A DNA stretch of 64,000 nucleotides from Akkermansia muciniphila (GCF_900184965.1 NZ_FXYA01000185.1:62001-126000); one strand, 5' to 3'. Counted from the first letter of the stretch, positions 16,878 to 27,002 are shown. Notes: generated by a model not told the origin, from the sequence alone. A program made the numbers and translations.

Positions 16878-19454
16878 ATGTTGATTAAATTCAAACACTT
16901 CATAAGGATATTTGCGTTGATTTTCCTTTTGTTGGGGGCGTGGGCGGCAGGAGAAGTCGTAACCGTTCAGGTACCGGAGCAGCTTCCGGAATGTCCGGTT
17001 CGGTTTATTCGCGGTACGCTGGTAGCTGGTGACGGCTCCATTTGGGTTGTAGGAGAAAAAGAAAGCATTTACCGCCTTCAGGTTGGGGACCGGGCATATG
17101 AAAAATCGTGGCTTAATATGGACTATTATTCCGGTTTTCCCAAAGGAAAGAATTTCACCTGTATTGCGGAGGACAGGCAGGGGCGCATCTGGGCGGGCAC
17201 GGATGACAGCGGCGTAGCCGTTTTTAACGGAAGAGAATGGAAAATGTATAACCGCAGCAATGCACTGAATGGCGAGCATGTTTATGCTTTGGCCATTTCT
17301 CCTGTCTCCGGGGAGGTTGCCGTAGCCTCATCCGGCGGCGTATCCGTTTACGATCCTGCAGGCGATTCGTGGAAGACGCTGGACAGATCCACTGGCTTGG
17401 CGGAAGACCAGGCGGCTTCCGCAGGTTTTGATGCCAGGGGCAATTTGTGGCTGGCCTATGCCTGTGGCGGAGTATCCTGTTCTTCCCGCCAATCAAGGTA
17501 TATGCAGTGGAAGAATGTTCAGGCCCCCTGGTACTGGGACAACAGGCAATTCGCCCGTCAGCCGTACCAGCCGTATGGTGATGGCTTGCCTTCCAATATC
17601 TGCAATGTGTTGACTTGTACGGATAAGGATCAGATTCTGGTGGGTACCTGTTCGGGGCTGGCGTACAGTAACGGCATCAGTTCTTGGCGTTATATGAGAG
17701 GGCGTGATTATGCCCAGAAAAACAGTCATCTGTATGGTTCTGCCGCACGGAAAACCGCGGTTCCGGGAGAGTCGAATTCCAGAATGTTGTCTGAAGATTT
17801 TATTTCTTCCATTATCCAGCAGGGAAAGGAGATTTTCGTCGGCTACCGGATGCAGGGAGTGGATGTGCTGGACGCTGAAAAAATGACGGTGAATCAGAGA
17901 ATAAGAAAGGGGCTGGAAAACGTGGATGTCCCTTCCTTGCTGGTGCTTCGGGATGGGAGCGTCTGGGCAGGGACATATGGACGGGGTCTTGTTTGCCTGA
18001 AAAAGGGGGATCTGGCTTATCAACTGGACAGGAGCCCGCAGGACAATGAAGTTCCGTTCCCTCGTCCGGCGCAGATGGAGGAGCCTTCCGTGGTACTCAG
18101 AAGATTGGAAAAGCTGGGATCCGATGCGCATGCGGGGAAGAGTATTGTGTTCCGGGGGGAGGACTGGACTACGAAAGGGGACTGGTGCGGGAAGTACGGG
18201 CACACGCGTGCCACGCTGTGCGCCACGAATGCCCCCATGAGCAATTCCGAGTTTAAAGCCAAGACTATCCGGTTCCGCACCCTTTCTTCCGTTCCCGGCC
18301 ATCCAGGATACAAGGGGGCCTTGTCTCCCTACTGGATTCAAGGGCTGATGGGGCTCAACCGCAAGAAGGGAGACGCGCTGCGCTGGTGGGTGCACAGCAT
18401 TAAGGAAAATAATAACCGCAACGTTCTTTTCGACCCTACGGATTCCGTGCGGACAGAGGCGGAGTGGGATGACCACGGGGAAGCGTATCCTGGCTTTGTG
18501 GACGGACCTGATATCTGGGTAGCCGTGGAGGTGCCGGAGGGTGTCCATGAAATAGCTCTGTATTTTTATAATCCCAACGGTTATCTCACCAATGAATCCA
18601 GGCGGGATTACGTAGTGGAAGCCAGAAGGCACCCTTCCACCGCCCCCCTTGTGTTCCAGTTCAATATTGAGGGGGATCTTGCGATAGGAGAACAGAATAG
18701 TCGGGGGAAGGAACTTGCCTCCTCCATGGAGCAGTGGTATTCCTACCCGGTGGAGGCGCGCACTCGCGTTTCCAGATTTGCGGGGTCCGGGGTTTATAAA
18801 AGGTTCATGAGCAGGAAGGGGGGGATTTACCTGTTCCGTATTTGCCGGAACGGTTCCTTTAATACCATTTTAAACGGGGTGTTTGTGAATGAAAAAATAC
18901 CGTGGGAAATCCGAATGCCTGAGGAATTGCCTTATTACGTATCCGGTGCGCTGGCTGGCATTGTTCCCACTCCGGAAAGGGTGAATGGAGCTGCTCTGGG
19001 ACAGAGGGAAAAGGCTGTGTGCAAGCCTTTGTATGAGTTGCAGTATACGCGCAAATACCTGACGCCGGCTGCGTGCAGTCTTCAGAACAGGTATGTTCTT
19101 GCTCTGTGGCGGCAGGCCCGGGAGAGCCGGGCCGAGGGTGGTTGCCTAGCGGACTGCCTCCAGTGGGAAGCCAGAGTGAGCGACGACCGAGTGAGAGCTT
19201 CCTTCGATGAAACCATGAAGCGTTCCTGGGATCAGAGCCAGATTTATTATATCGGCAACAGGTCCCGGGATTTTATGCCGAATGCCCCGGGTACTGTCCC
19301 TTTCTCCCTCAGTGAATTGCGCCTGATGGCCAAACTGCGCATCGACTGGCGGCAGTATCGGGACGATGCGAAGACTCCTCCTGAAAAAACTGTTCAGGAA
19401 ATGAAGGAATTCCTTAATAAGGAATTGCTGAAACAACAACAAAGTAGAAAATAA
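16878..19454 (+). CDS. Secreted protein with two-component-regulator-type propeller repeats
   Basis: 858 residues from this ATG, with a signal peptide (hydrophobic residues 10-22, cleavage near AAGE). Residues about 45-380 carry repeated short blades of the form IWVVGEKESIYRL, IWAGTDDSGVAVFNG and VWAGTYGRGLVCL, as in the Reg_prop repeats that form the sensor propeller of hybrid two-component proteins. No transmembrane helix, histidine kinase or DNA-binding domain follows; the remaining ~480 residues are of unknown fold. It is therefore a stand-alone extracytoplasmic propeller, perhaps binding a glycan or surface ligand. The start is supported by an AGGGG site 10 nt upstream and by the promoter. 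It is followed after 2 nt by another secreted protein. Confidence 0.8.
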   Translation: MLIKFKHFIRIFALIFLLLGAWAAGEVVTVQVPEQLPECPVRFIRGTLVAGDGSIWVVGEKESIYRLQVGDRAYEKSWLNMDYYSGFPKGKNFTCIAEDRQGRIWAGTDDSGVAVFNGREWKMYNRSNALNGEHVYALAISPVSGEVAVASSGGVSVYDPAGDSWKTLDRSTGLAEDQAASAGFDARGNLWLAYACGGVSCSSRQSRYMQWKNVQAPWYWDNRQFARQPYQPYGDGLPSNICNVLTCTDKDQILVGTCSGLAYSNGISSWRYMRGRDYAQKNSHLYGSAARKTAVPGESNSRMLSEDFISSIIQQGKEIFVGYRMQGVDVLDAEKMTVNQRIRKGLENVDVPSLLVLRDGSVWAGTYGRGLVCLKKGDLAYQLDRSPQDNEVPFPRPAQMEEPSVVLRRLEKLGSDAHAGKSIVFRGEDWTTKGDWCGKYGHTRATLCATNAPMSNSEFKAKTIRFRTLSSVPGHPGYKGALSPYWIQGLMGLNRKKGDALRWWVHSIKENNNRNVLFDPTDSVRTEAEWDDHGEAYPGFVDGPDIWVAVEVPEGVHEIALYFYNPNGYLTNESRRDYVVEARRHPSTAPLVFQFNIEGDLAIGEQNSRGKELASSMEQWYSYPVEARTRVSRFAGSGVYKRFMSRKGGIYLFRICRNGSFNTILNGVFVNEKIPWEIRMPEELPYYVSGALAGIVPTPERVNGAALGQREKAVCKPLYELQYTRKYLTPAACSLQNRYVLALWRQARESRAEGGCLADCLQWEARVSDDRVRASFDETMKRSWDQSQIYYIGNRSRDFMPNAPGTVPFSLSELRLMAKLRIDWRQYRDDAKTPPEKTVQEMKEFLNKELLKQQQSRK

Positions 19455-19456
19455 CA

Positions 19457-19987
19457 ATGAATAAAATTGCCTGTGCTATAATGGTTTCTCTCTCGGGAAT
19501 CTGTCTCTTGAAAGGAGAAACAGTTCCGCAGAAAACGGAATGGAAAGGGGGACGCCTTATTTATGATGGAGTCATCATCAAAAATCAGTTCAATCTGCCT
19601 CAAAAAGGAATCAAATACCATGATGAGGATAGATTGTCCTATGATGTCATGAACACCACCCTTGAAATGAGCACCACCCTTTCCAAAAATCCGCAATGCG
19701 GCAGGGAATGGTGTTACAAGGGAATCAGCTATATTGTTGTCAAATATTCCGGCCCGATTTCAGATCCGAGAGACGGGGGCACCATTTATTTTGAACCATA
19801 CTATAACCATCATATCTGGTTTCATGAGAAAAAGCATGGGGAATGGGGGATTTTGTACTCCAAAGTCTATATTATTACCCGGATTAAAAATGCGAATATC
19901 GAGGATGTCAGAGACTATGGAATCAGCGGAGAGGACGGTAGCATCTTTTTCAAGTATGTAGAAAAAGTAGTAGATGATAATATGTGA
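19457..19987 (+). CDS. Small exported protein of unknown function
   Basis: 176 residues. The N-terminus (MNKIACAIMVSLSGICLLKGE) looks like a signal peptide. The mature part is rich in aromatic residues and beta-type stretches (GISYIVVKYSGPISDPRDGGT, WGILYSKVYIITRI) with two cysteines near CGREWC. I do not recognise the family. It begins 2 nt after the propeller gene and ends at a strong terminator, so the pair is very likely one transcript, and the two products may work together outside the cytoplasm. Confidence 0.75.
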   Translation: MNKIACAIMVSLSGICLLKGETVPQKTEWKGGRLIYDGVIIKNQFNLPQKGIKYHDEDRLSYDVMNTTLEMSTTLSKNPQCGREWCYKGISYIVVKYSGPISDPRDGGTIYFEPYYNHHIWFHEKKHGEWGILYSKVYIITRIKNANIEDVRDYGISGEDGSIFFKYVEKVVDDNM

Positions 19988-20319
19988 ATTCCGTTTGGTT
20001 TTCCCGGATGAAAATCATCTTCCGCCGGTTCCCGGCTATTTAGGCTCCGGAGGTCCGCAGACGGCGACCTCCGGAGCTTTGTTGGGTCAATCCTGCTTTC
20101 GGGGCAAGCCTTTCCGGTTTAGAGGGGCAGTTTCGTGCCGCTTGATGGAAAGGTGCTGCTTCCCCGGCGGGAAAACATCCGGCGCCTTGGGATGCCGATG
20201 ATACTGAAAAGCTCCTGTCCGTAAAACACGAGGCTGCGGAGGGAATGTCCCGTTTGCCGGAATAAAGGGGGCCCTGTGCGAGGTCTCTGCGTTTTTTTGC
20301 GTGGGGCGGGGCTGCGTTT
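19988..20319 (+). other. Convergent intergenic region
   Basis: 332 nt between the small exported protein and the GH20 gene. It contains the terminator at 20044-20080. The remainder, G+C-rich, shows no convincing gene on either strand. Confidence 0.6.
20044..20080 (+). terminator. Strong hairpin after the propeller operon
   Basis: A perfect 12-bp stem (20044-20055 with 20066-20077; GCTCCGGAGGTC) with a 10-nt loop, followed by TTTGTT. Confidence 0.8.
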
Positions 20320-22317
20320 TTATGGCGCTTCAAAATACACTGTTCCGTGGGAATCCCGGCCTCCGGCCCCTTTGAATTTGGCTTTGACCGTATAGGTTGC
20401 TCCTTGCCTGGGTTCCGGGGCATTCAGGATGTACTGGATATTTTCCTTATGGGCGCCGCTCCTGCCCGCATGGGCGTCCCGGGAGATTTCCCGGGAATTT
20501 TCATACAGGGCTACGGATTCGATTTCAATGGCGTGAGCGCCCTTGTCGTACAGCAGGGTGACGGTGTATTTGCCGGGCGCCCTGACCAGTTTGGTAACGT
20601 CAAACGAATGTTCCTGTCCGGTCAGGACGGCGGGCGTCCATGTGCCGATCCTGGGCGTATTGAAAAAGTCGGACTTGTCTATTTGGCTGATGATATTCCG
20701 GGCAAATTTGATTCCCATCAGGTCCATGCGTTCGCTATACGCTTTCAGGCGTTTTTTGAAATCCGGAAAATCCTTGTTGCCTGCGGGAGTCCAGCCAACC
20801 TCCGCAAAAGCGCAGACACGGGGAAACGCCTGGTAATGCAGACGTTCCGGTGTGGCAATCCATTCCGTCCATACTTGGGCGCCCAGCCCCTTGACTCTGG
20901 AATGGTACTGTTCCTCCAACCCGGGAAAAACAGGTTCGAATCCGTATGCCTTTTGCAGGGGAATGCTGCCGTAACTGTAATCCAAATAGGTGGAGGTATG
21001 GAGGGAATTGATGACGTCATGTCCGTCCCGGATAGCGTTTTTGGCCAGGCCGGTGTTGCCCTTCCAGAACTGGATGACGGCATTGGTGTCCAGTTTGGCA
21101 CCGGCTTTTCCTCCTCCGTCCCCATTGACGTCATGTCCGTAAATTTCATTCCATCCCATCATGCGGCGCCCTTTTTGGGCAATAATGCCGGACATGCGGT
21201 TGGTGAAATACATCTGGACGTCCGCATAATTCTTCATGCCGTTTTTTTTCATGAATTCCTCAATTTCCGGAACACCCTTCCATTGCTTGTCATAGCGCAC
21301 CTCATCCCCGCCTATATGAATGATTTTGCCGGGGAAGAGCGCCGCGATTTCATCCAGAACATCGGACAGGAAGGCATAAGTTTTTTCCGAAGTGGGATCG
21401 AAGGCTGTGTTGACAATGAATGTGGTGGGCACTTCCACGGGAGTTTTCAGGCTCAGGAAGGGGTATGCTGCGGCGGCTGCGCTGGCATGGCCCGGCATTT
21501 CAATTTCCGGAACGACGGTGATATTGCGGCGGGCTGCGTATTGCACGATATCCCTGATTTGTTCCTGGGTATAAAAGCCTTCATGCGGCGTTCCGTCTGA
21601 TTTGCCGCTGTTCCATGTGCCGATTTCCGATTCCCTGCGTTTGGAGCCGATTGAGGTCAGGAGCGGATACTTTTTGATTTCAATGCGCCATCCTGTGTCG
21701 TCCGTCAGGTGCCAGTGCAGGATGTTCATTTTTAGCAGAGCCATTTGGTCGATGATTTGCTTAATGGTTTTTTCACCAAAGAAGTGGCGCGCCTCATCAA
21801 TCATCAGAGCCCGCCAGGAGAACCGCGGATAGTCCGTTATGTGGAACGGAGTTTCGGAAATGTTCCACGGGACGATGGATTTATCCGCCGTCCCGTCGTG
21901 GAAAATGGCAGGCATCATCTGGACCAGGCTTTGCCCCGCATAAAAGATGCCCCTGGCATCGGCCGCGGAAAGGATGATGCCGCCAGGGGAAGATTGGATG
22001 GAGTAGGCCTCTTTTCCCCTGGCGGCCAGGGACGCGTCTTTTTTGATGATGATGCAGGCGGCTTTCTTCGACGCTTGTCCGGCCGTTTTAAGGGGAAGAG
22101 GGAGCCCTGTCCCTTCGCTGAGCATCTGCTGTAATTGCCCTGCCTGATTCAGGAAAGCCTTGTCCTGCGTTGCCGTGATGATGAAGGAATCCCGGGTGAG
22201 CCGGGCCGGACTTCCTTTGAACAAGGTGATTTCCGCAGGTTTCGGGATAATTTGTTCTTGTGAGAAAGCTGCTGGAAAGCTGGCGGACAGAACAAGTGCG
22301 GGGATAAGGAATTTCAT
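20320..22317 (-). CDS. Beta-N-acetylhexosaminidase, GH20
   Basis: 665 residues from this start. It removes terminal N-acetylglucosamine or N-acetylgalactosamine from glycans, consistent with mucin breakdown. The signal peptide (MKFLIPALVLSASFPAAFS) is followed by a GH20 N-terminal domain, the TIM barrel beginning FSWRALMIDEARHFFG near residue 175, LHWHLTDDTGWRIEIKKYP near residue 205, the catalytic D-E pair in IHIGGDEVRYDKQW near residue 333, and a C-terminal beta-sandwich. I chose ATG 22317 over an in-frame start 33 nt upstream because it gives a clean signal peptide and fits the promoter. It likely corresponds to the characterised A. muciniphila Amuc_0369 type (from memory). Confidence 0.95.
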   Translation of the reverse strand: MKFLIPALVLSASFPAAFSQEQIIPKPAEITLFKGSPARLTRDSFIITATQDKAFLNQAGQLQQMLSEGTGLPLPLKTAGQASKKAACIIIKKDASLAARGKEAYSIQSSPGGIILSAADARGIFYAGQSLVQMMPAIFHDGTADKSIVPWNISETPFHITDYPRFSWRALMIDEARHFFGEKTIKQIIDQMALLKMNILHWHLTDDTGWRIEIKKYPLLTSIGSKRRESEIGTWNSGKSDGTPHEGFYTQEQIRDIVQYAARRNITVVPEIEMPGHASAAAAAYPFLSLKTPVEVPTTFIVNTAFDPTSEKTYAFLSDVLDEIAALFPGKIIHIGGDEVRYDKQWKGVPEIEEFMKKNGMKNYADVQMYFTNRMSGIIAQKGRRMMGWNEIYGHDVNGDGGGKAGAKLDTNAVIQFWKGNTGLAKNAIRDGHDVINSLHTSTYLDYSYGSIPLQKAYGFEPVFPGLEEQYHSRVKGLGAQVWTEWIATPERLHYQAFPRVCAFAEVGWTPAGNKDFPDFKKRLKAYSERMDLMGIKFARNIISQIDKSDFFNTPRIGTWTPAVLTGQEHSFDVTKLVRAPGKYTVTLLYDKGAHAIEIESVALYENSREISRDAHAGRSGAHKENIQYILNAPEPRQGATYTVKAKFKGAGGRDSHGTVYFEAP

Positions 22318-22324
22318 GGACACG

Positions 22325-22352
22325 GTTATAGGTACAAAGGCTGCTGACACAA
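22325..22352 (-). promoter_or_regulatory. GH20 promoter, probably leaderless
   Basis: On the minus strand: TTGTGT (22352-22347), 16-nt spacer, TATAAC (22330-22325), then 7 nt to the ATG at 22317. Confidence 0.55.
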
Positions 22353-22531
22353 TCTTTCATGGGGAATTTGTTTTTTTGGCTCCTGGAACTGAATATTGTT
22401 TTTTGATGCGGGTCTCATCTTCAGAAGGTATGTGTCCGGGGCGGACACAGCGTCCGTTTGCGGCAAAAGCGGGGTGCGGGTACGCAGGATGGAGCCGCTT
22501 CCGGATACGCCATTTCAGAAAATCTCCAACC

Positions 22532-23326
22532 ATGACCAATATGAAGAAGAAAACCGTAATTCTGTTGTCGCTGGCGGCCTGCACGGGCATGCCGGCGTGC
22601 TCCGGAGCCTGGGCGGCGGCAGTTTGCCAGGAACAGGCCTACCACCTGAAGACGGCATGTCCCCATCCCCTTTCCCTGGCCGGTCCTGCGGATGAGCGTG
22701 TTTATTTGCGCTTTCAGACGGGGTGGGCCAGCAAGTACGAGTGCGAGGGCCTGGACTTGTGGGACGGCCCTCTCTGCATGTTTGTCCCTGAAATACAGTA
22801 TAAAGAGTGGGTGGGGAAAATATGGTACGGCGTTTCCACGGACCATCGGAATCATGCGGAGTTGAAATACCGGCTGGATTACGTCAGGGAACTGGGAAAC
22901 TGGACGGTCATGCCCTGGTATGAGCACAGCTTTGTTTTTCCGGGAGACAAGGGAATTCCGCGTCCCGGCTTGAAAACGACTTACCATTTTTCCGACCGCT
23001 GGTTTGGCGGCGCGGATCTGTACTGGCAGTATAACAACCATACGTTCCGCGGTTATTACGCCGTATTTGCGGGGCTGCATGAGGAAATAGCGGATTGCGT
23101 GCGGGTGGACGCCGTAGTGCGCTACGGTTACAATGGAGGGTATGTAGGCCCGGTGGTGCACCATGGCTCCAATGCCCTGGATTATAATCTGAGCGTTACC
23201 TTCCGTGCCACCGGACGCCTGACTGTGGAATTGTTTACCAATTACAGCCAGGCGCTGACCGTGGTCAAGCAGAAGGGGCTGGGGGATGATTTCTATTATG
23301 GCGTCAATTTAAAATATACATTCTGA
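22532..23326 (+). CDS. Predicted outer-membrane beta-barrel protein
   Basis: 264 residues. The N-terminus (MTNMKKKTVILLSLAACTG) is a signal peptide. The mature part has alternating polar/aromatic strands (VYLRFQTGWASKYECEGLDL, WTVMPWYEHSFVFPG, ADLYWQYNNHTFRGYYAVF) and ends in LKYTF, the C-terminal aromatic signature of barrel insertion. The size fits an 8-10 strand barrel. ATG 22532 was chosen over the much longer open frame beginning at 22160, which overlaps the GH20 gene antisense. Divergent from the GH20 gene; the cargo is unknown. Confidence 0.75.
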   Translation: MTNMKKKTVILLSLAACTGMPACSGAWAAAVCQEQAYHLKTACPHPLSLAGPADERVYLRFQTGWASKYECEGLDLWDGPLCMFVPEIQYKEWVGKIWYGVSTDHRNHAELKYRLDYVRELGNWTVMPWYEHSFVFPGDKGIPRPGLKTTYHFSDRWFGGADLYWQYNNHTFRGYYAVFAGLHEEIADCVRVDAVVRYGYNGGYVGPVVHHGSNALDYNLSVTFRATGRLTVELFTNYSQALTVVKQKGLGDDFYYGVNLKYTF

Positions 23327-23493
23327 TTCCCGGACAGGAAGTCAGGCCCCGGCTGAGTTCCGGACGGGTCGTCAGCGTGTCCGTTGCGAATTCCCGCTGG
23401 TTCCGGAGAGTGTGGGGCAGGGAGTTTTTTTCTTCCGTATCGAACGGAGGGGGACATTTTTTTGTCACAACGGAATAGTATTTCTCTCTTTTC

Positions 23494-25281
23494 ATGAATA
23501 CTCCGTCCCCCCAGTCTCAGCCGCCGGATTCCGTCTGGTACGGATGGATTTTGAAACTGTTCCATCATTGGAAAGTGGGGGAAAGGCAGGTCACCTATGT
23601 ATGGGCCGTGCTCGTCGGGATGGTGGGCTCCTGCATGTCTCTGTTTTTTGAGTGGATGGTGGAAGTAATCCAATGGATGCTCACAGGCATCTGGTCGGAT
23701 TCCCGCGTAGGCACTTTTTCCCTGGTGGAGCCGGAATGGCGCATGTTTATTCCGGTGGCGGGCGGCCTGGTGGCCGGCTGCATCCTGCTGTTCCTGAAGA
23801 AGAGGATGCCGGGGCAGGCTACGGAATACATGGAGGCCATGTCCATCGGAAACGGGCTGATCAAGTTCCGTGCCTCCGCCCTGAAAGTCTTTTCCGCGGC
23901 ATGGAGCATCGCTTCCGGGGCTGCCATCGGCAAGGAAGGGCCAATCATCCAGTCTTCCGCTCTGATCGCGTCTAATGTGGGGCAGCGCCTGCACGTATCC
24001 ATTCCGCGGCTCCGGCTGCTGGTGGGCTGCGGGGCGGCGGCGGGGTTCACGACGGCGTTCCATGCCCCTTTTTCCGGTTGTCTGTTCGTGAGTGAAATCA
24101 TCATCGGCACTGTGAGCATGGATATTCTGGCGCCACTGCTCATCGCCTCCTGTACCGGATTCGTGATGCTGCATCTGCTGGGGGATCCCTCTCCCCTGTA
24201 CAGTTCTCCGTTTGAAAGCTTTACTGTCTTTTCCCAGTCTCTCTGGTGCATTGCCCTGGGGGCGGCGGCTGCCGTGGCGGCCAGGGGATGGGTCAGTTTG
24301 CTGGATGCGGCCGCCAGATATTTGAATGGCCGCCAATCCCTTCTGCCGCTGCGTCTGGCGGCCGCCGGGCTGGTCGTGGGGATTCTGGCCGTTTTTTATC
24401 CGGAAGTGGTGGGCAATGGTCAGGCTCTCATTACCGGGCTGGTTCATGAGGATTACGGCACGCGGGAGGCGCTCATCCTGCTTCTGGTAAAGGTGTCTGC
24501 CGTGGCTGTGGTGTTTGGCTGCGGTACGGTGGGGGGAGCCATGACGCCCACTTTATACGTGGGTAGCATGGTGGGGTTTATTTTCAGTACGGTTCTGACG
24601 TCCCTGGGAATGGAGGGCAACCATACGGTGGCGTATGCGATGGTGGGGATGGCTTCCTTTTTCGCCGTGGCGGCCCAGGCCCCTCTGACGGCCCTGGTGA
24701 TGGTGGTGGAGTTTTCCATGAGCGGGCAAATGATTTATCCCCTGTTGATCGGTGTCGTAAGCGCTTATGGCACGGGAAAGTTGATTCGCGCGCGTTCCAT
24801 GTATGCCGCCAGTCTGGCCGGCAGCCCGGCGTCCGTCGTCAACCTGCCCATGGCGCAGGTCTATGTGCATGACCTGGCGCGGCACGTAGTGCCCCAGGTA
24901 GCTCCGGACGCATCCCTGGATGACGTTTCCTCCCTGATGCTGCGGAACCCCGGAGACCTGGTTTTTGTGGTGAATAAAGATGGGATTTATGAAGGAGCCA
25001 TTTATCCGGAGGATTTTCTGGAGGTTCGCCGGAAGATGGAGATGCAGAAAGAGGGAACTCCTCCCGATGCGGGGGCTCTGGTTCGTACGGGCGCTCCCGT
25101 GCTGGATGCCGGAACCCATCTGACGGATGCTTTGAAGCTGTTTGAACAAACCCACCTACCCGCCTTTCCCGTAATCTGGAAGAATACCGGGAGGCTGGAC
25201 GGCGTGCTGTACCGCAACGCGTTGTTCCAGGTTATTACGGAGATGATGAAGCGGGAGTCCGGCGGAGACGTGGGCATGTAA
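23494..25281 (+). CDS. ClC family chloride channel or antiporter with CBS domains
   Basis: 595 residues. The family transports chloride or other halides, either as a channel or as a proton antiporter. Visible marks: about ten hydrophobic segments, the selectivity motif GKEGPIIQ near residue 149 with the gating glutamate, the second motif GCGAAAGFTTAFHAPFSG near residue 170, and a C-terminal soluble part with two CBS-like halves (about 465-585). The inner proton glutamate of exchangers (E203 in E. coli ClcA) aligns within FVSEIIIG, so an exchanger is plausible but not certain. Monocistronic between two intergenic gaps. Confidence 0.93.
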   Translation: MNTPSPQSQPPDSVWYGWILKLFHHWKVGERQVTYVWAVLVGMVGSCMSLFFEWMVEVIQWMLTGIWSDSRVGTFSLVEPEWRMFIPVAGGLVAGCILLFLKKRMPGQATEYMEAMSIGNGLIKFRASALKVFSAAWSIASGAAIGKEGPIIQSSALIASNVGQRLHVSIPRLRLLVGCGAAAGFTTAFHAPFSGCLFVSEIIIGTVSMDILAPLLIASCTGFVMLHLLGDPSPLYSSPFESFTVFSQSLWCIALGAAAAVAARGWVSLLDAAARYLNGRQSLLPLRLAAAGLVVGILAVFYPEVVGNGQALITGLVHEDYGTREALILLLVKVSAVAVVFGCGTVGGAMTPTLYVGSMVGFIFSTVLTSLGMEGNHTVAYAMVGMASFFAVAAQAPLTALVMVVEFSMSGQMIYPLLIGVVSAYGTGKLIRARSMYAASLAGSPASVVNLPMAQVYVHDLARHVVPQVAPDASLDDVSSLMLRNPGDLVFVVNKDGIYEGAIYPEDFLEVRRKMEMQKEGTPPDAGALVRTGAPVLDAGTHLTDALKLFEQTHLPAFPVIWKNTGRLDGVLYRNALFQVITEMMKRESGGDVGM

Positions 25282-25305
25282 AATGAGACGAAGCAAGGGT
25301 TGGGT

Positions 25306-25348
25306 ATTACAATTTTGTAATTTTTTTGATTTCCGTTCGTAACATTAC
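25306..25348. promoter_or_regulatory. Pair of inverted repeats upstream of the NifA-type regulator
   Basis: ATTACAA-TT-TTGTAAT (25306-25321, 7-bp arms) followed by a T-run, and GTAA-CA-TTAC (25339-25348). They share GTAA/TTAC half-sites and sit between the ClC stop and the regulator start. They may be operator sites; the first could alternatively act as a weak terminator. Confidence 0.35.
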
Positions 25349-25475
25349 CAAAATTAAGCGCCAGGATGTTATCCGTATTTCCTGCGCCGTTTTTTGCCCG
25401 GCTGCATGGAGGTGAAAGAAAAAGTAGTTGGTATGGCGGGGGCGTGCGGTTAATATTCGCCCAGCCCCGGATTGC

Positions 25476-27002
25476 ATGAATGAAGTAAACAGGTCACCGG
25501 ATTTAGAGATGGTCGTGCTGAAGGAAATCAGCTCCGCTATTGTCAATGAACGCAATGGCACGGCTTTGCTCCGGCATATCCTGGACGTGCTTTACCGCCG
25601 CATGAAGATGCTGCGCGGCACGTTCACCATCCGCCGCGGGAACGATTTGATGATTGAAGCCTCCCACGGACTGGACGAGCAGGAAATGAAACGAGGCCAT
25701 TACCATGTGGGGGAAGGCATTACGGGGCATGTGGCGGAAACGGGAAGGCCCCATGTGATTGAGGACATTTCCCGTGATCCCAGGTTCCTGAACCGTACCC
25801 GCACGCGCAAAAGCGGTGAAAGAGCAGCGTTCATCTGCGTTCCCATCATTCATTTGCAGCAGGTCATCGGCACGTTGAGCATTGACCGTGCCGTGGATCG
25901 GGATACCGATCTGGAGCGGGACCAGAAACTGCTGGAAATTGTGGGCAATATCGTTGGGGATGCTCTGGCTGCCAGTCTCCAGGCGCATGAGGAACGCGCC
26001 GCCCTGGTGGCGGAAAATGAGAAACTCCGGGAGCTTCTGACGACTAATCCGGGAGAGTTGATCGGCAATTGCAGCACCATGCTCCAGGTGTATGAACAGA
26101 TCCGCCAGGTGGCGCCCAGCGATGCTACGGTGTTGATTCGGGGAAGTTCCGGAACGGGGAAGGAGCTGGTGGCGCGCGCCGTGGTGAACCTGAGCGGCAG
26201 AAAGGATAAGCCGCTGGTGACGTTGAATTGTGCGGCCATGCCGGAGAACCTGCTGGAAAGCGAGCTGTTCGGCCATGAAAAGGGTTCTTTTACCGGAGCC
26301 ACCAGCCGCCGCATCGGCCGTGCGGAGGCGGCGGACGGCGGCACCCTGTTTCTGGATGAAATCGGGGATTTAAGCCTCCAGATGCAGGTGAAGCTGCTGC
26401 GTTTTCTCCAGGAAAAAACTTTTTCCCGCGTGGGAAGCAACAGGGAGCTTCATGCAGACGTGCGCTTCATCGCCGCCACCAGCCGCAATCTGGAGGAATT
26501 GATGGCGGAGAACAAGTTCCGGGAAGACCTGTATTACCGGTTGAACATTTTCCCCATCGTCATGCCGGATCTGTCCAAACGCAAGGGGGATGTCATGCTG
26601 CTGGCGGAACACTTTCTTTCCAAGTTCAATTTGAAATACGGGAAGGACATCAAGCGGTTGTCCACTCCCGCCATCAATATGCTCATGGCTTACCACTGGC
26701 CCGGCAATGTGCGGGAGCTGGAAAACTGCATGGAACGTGCCGTCATTACGGCGCAGGACGACTGCATTTACGGCTACAACCTTCCCGCCTCCCTCCAGAT
26801 GCCCAGCCATGACGCTCCTTATTCCCGTGACGGGGAGGCTCCCGCTGATTTGCCGACCATGGTGGACTCCTTTGAACGGGAATTGATTGTGGCCGCATTG
26901 AAACGTTCTCCGGGCAATATGTCCGCCGCGGCCCGGGAACTGGGCATTTCCCCACGGGTACTCCACTATAAAATGCACAGGCTGGGCCTGCAGAAATCAT
27001 GA
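25476..27002 (+). CDS. NifA-type sigma54-dependent transcriptional activator
   Basis: 508 residues. Order: a GAF domain (about residues 10-170), a sigma54-interaction AAA+ domain (about 190-420) with Walker A in [12 protein letters not shown], the sigma54-contact loop GSFTGA, which is usually GAFTGA, Walker [12 protein letters not shown] and the arginine-finger region [13 protein letters not shown], then a C-terminal Fis-type helix-turn-helix ([22 protein letters not shown]). This is the NifA layout, but no nitrogen-fixation gene is nearby. ATG 25476 was chosen; an upstream in-frame start at 25428 adds unrelated residues. Its stop overlaps the squalene/phytoene synthase start. Confidence 0.92.
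   Translation: MNEVNRSPDLEMVVLKEISSAIVNERNGTALLRHILDVLYRRMKMLRGTFTIRRGNDLMIEASHGLDEQEMKRGHYHVGEGITGHVAETGRPHVIEDISRDPRFLNRTRTRKSGERAAFICVPIIHLQQVIGTLSIDRAVDRDTDLERDQKLLEIVGNIVGDALAASLQAHEERAALVAENEKLRELLTTNPGELIGNCSTMLQVYEQIRQVAPSDATVLIRGSSGTGKELVARAVVNLSGRKDKPLVTLNCAAMPENLLESELFGHEKGSFTGATSRRIGRAEAADGGTLFLDEIGDLSLQMQVKLLRFLQEKTFSRVGSNRELHADVRFIAATSRNLEELMAENKFREDLYYRLNIFPIVMPDLSKRKGDVMLLAEHFLSKFNLKYGKDIKRLSTPAINMLMAYHWPGNVRELENCMERAVITAQDDCIYGYNLPASLQMPSHDAPYSRDGEAPADLPTMVDSFERELIVAALKRSPGNMSAAARELGISPRVLHYKMHRLGLQKS

Noticed and set aside
22160-22531. Long upstream extension of the 22532 barrel-protein reading frame
   Set aside because: It overlaps the start of GH20 on the opposite strand and lacks a signal peptide at the upstream Met. 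The signal peptide at 22532 gives a better start.
25431-25452. Possible sigma54 (-24/-12) site: GG, ten bases, GC
   Set aside because: Only the invariant GG and GC match; the rest differs from consensus. I regard it as chance in a G-rich stretch.
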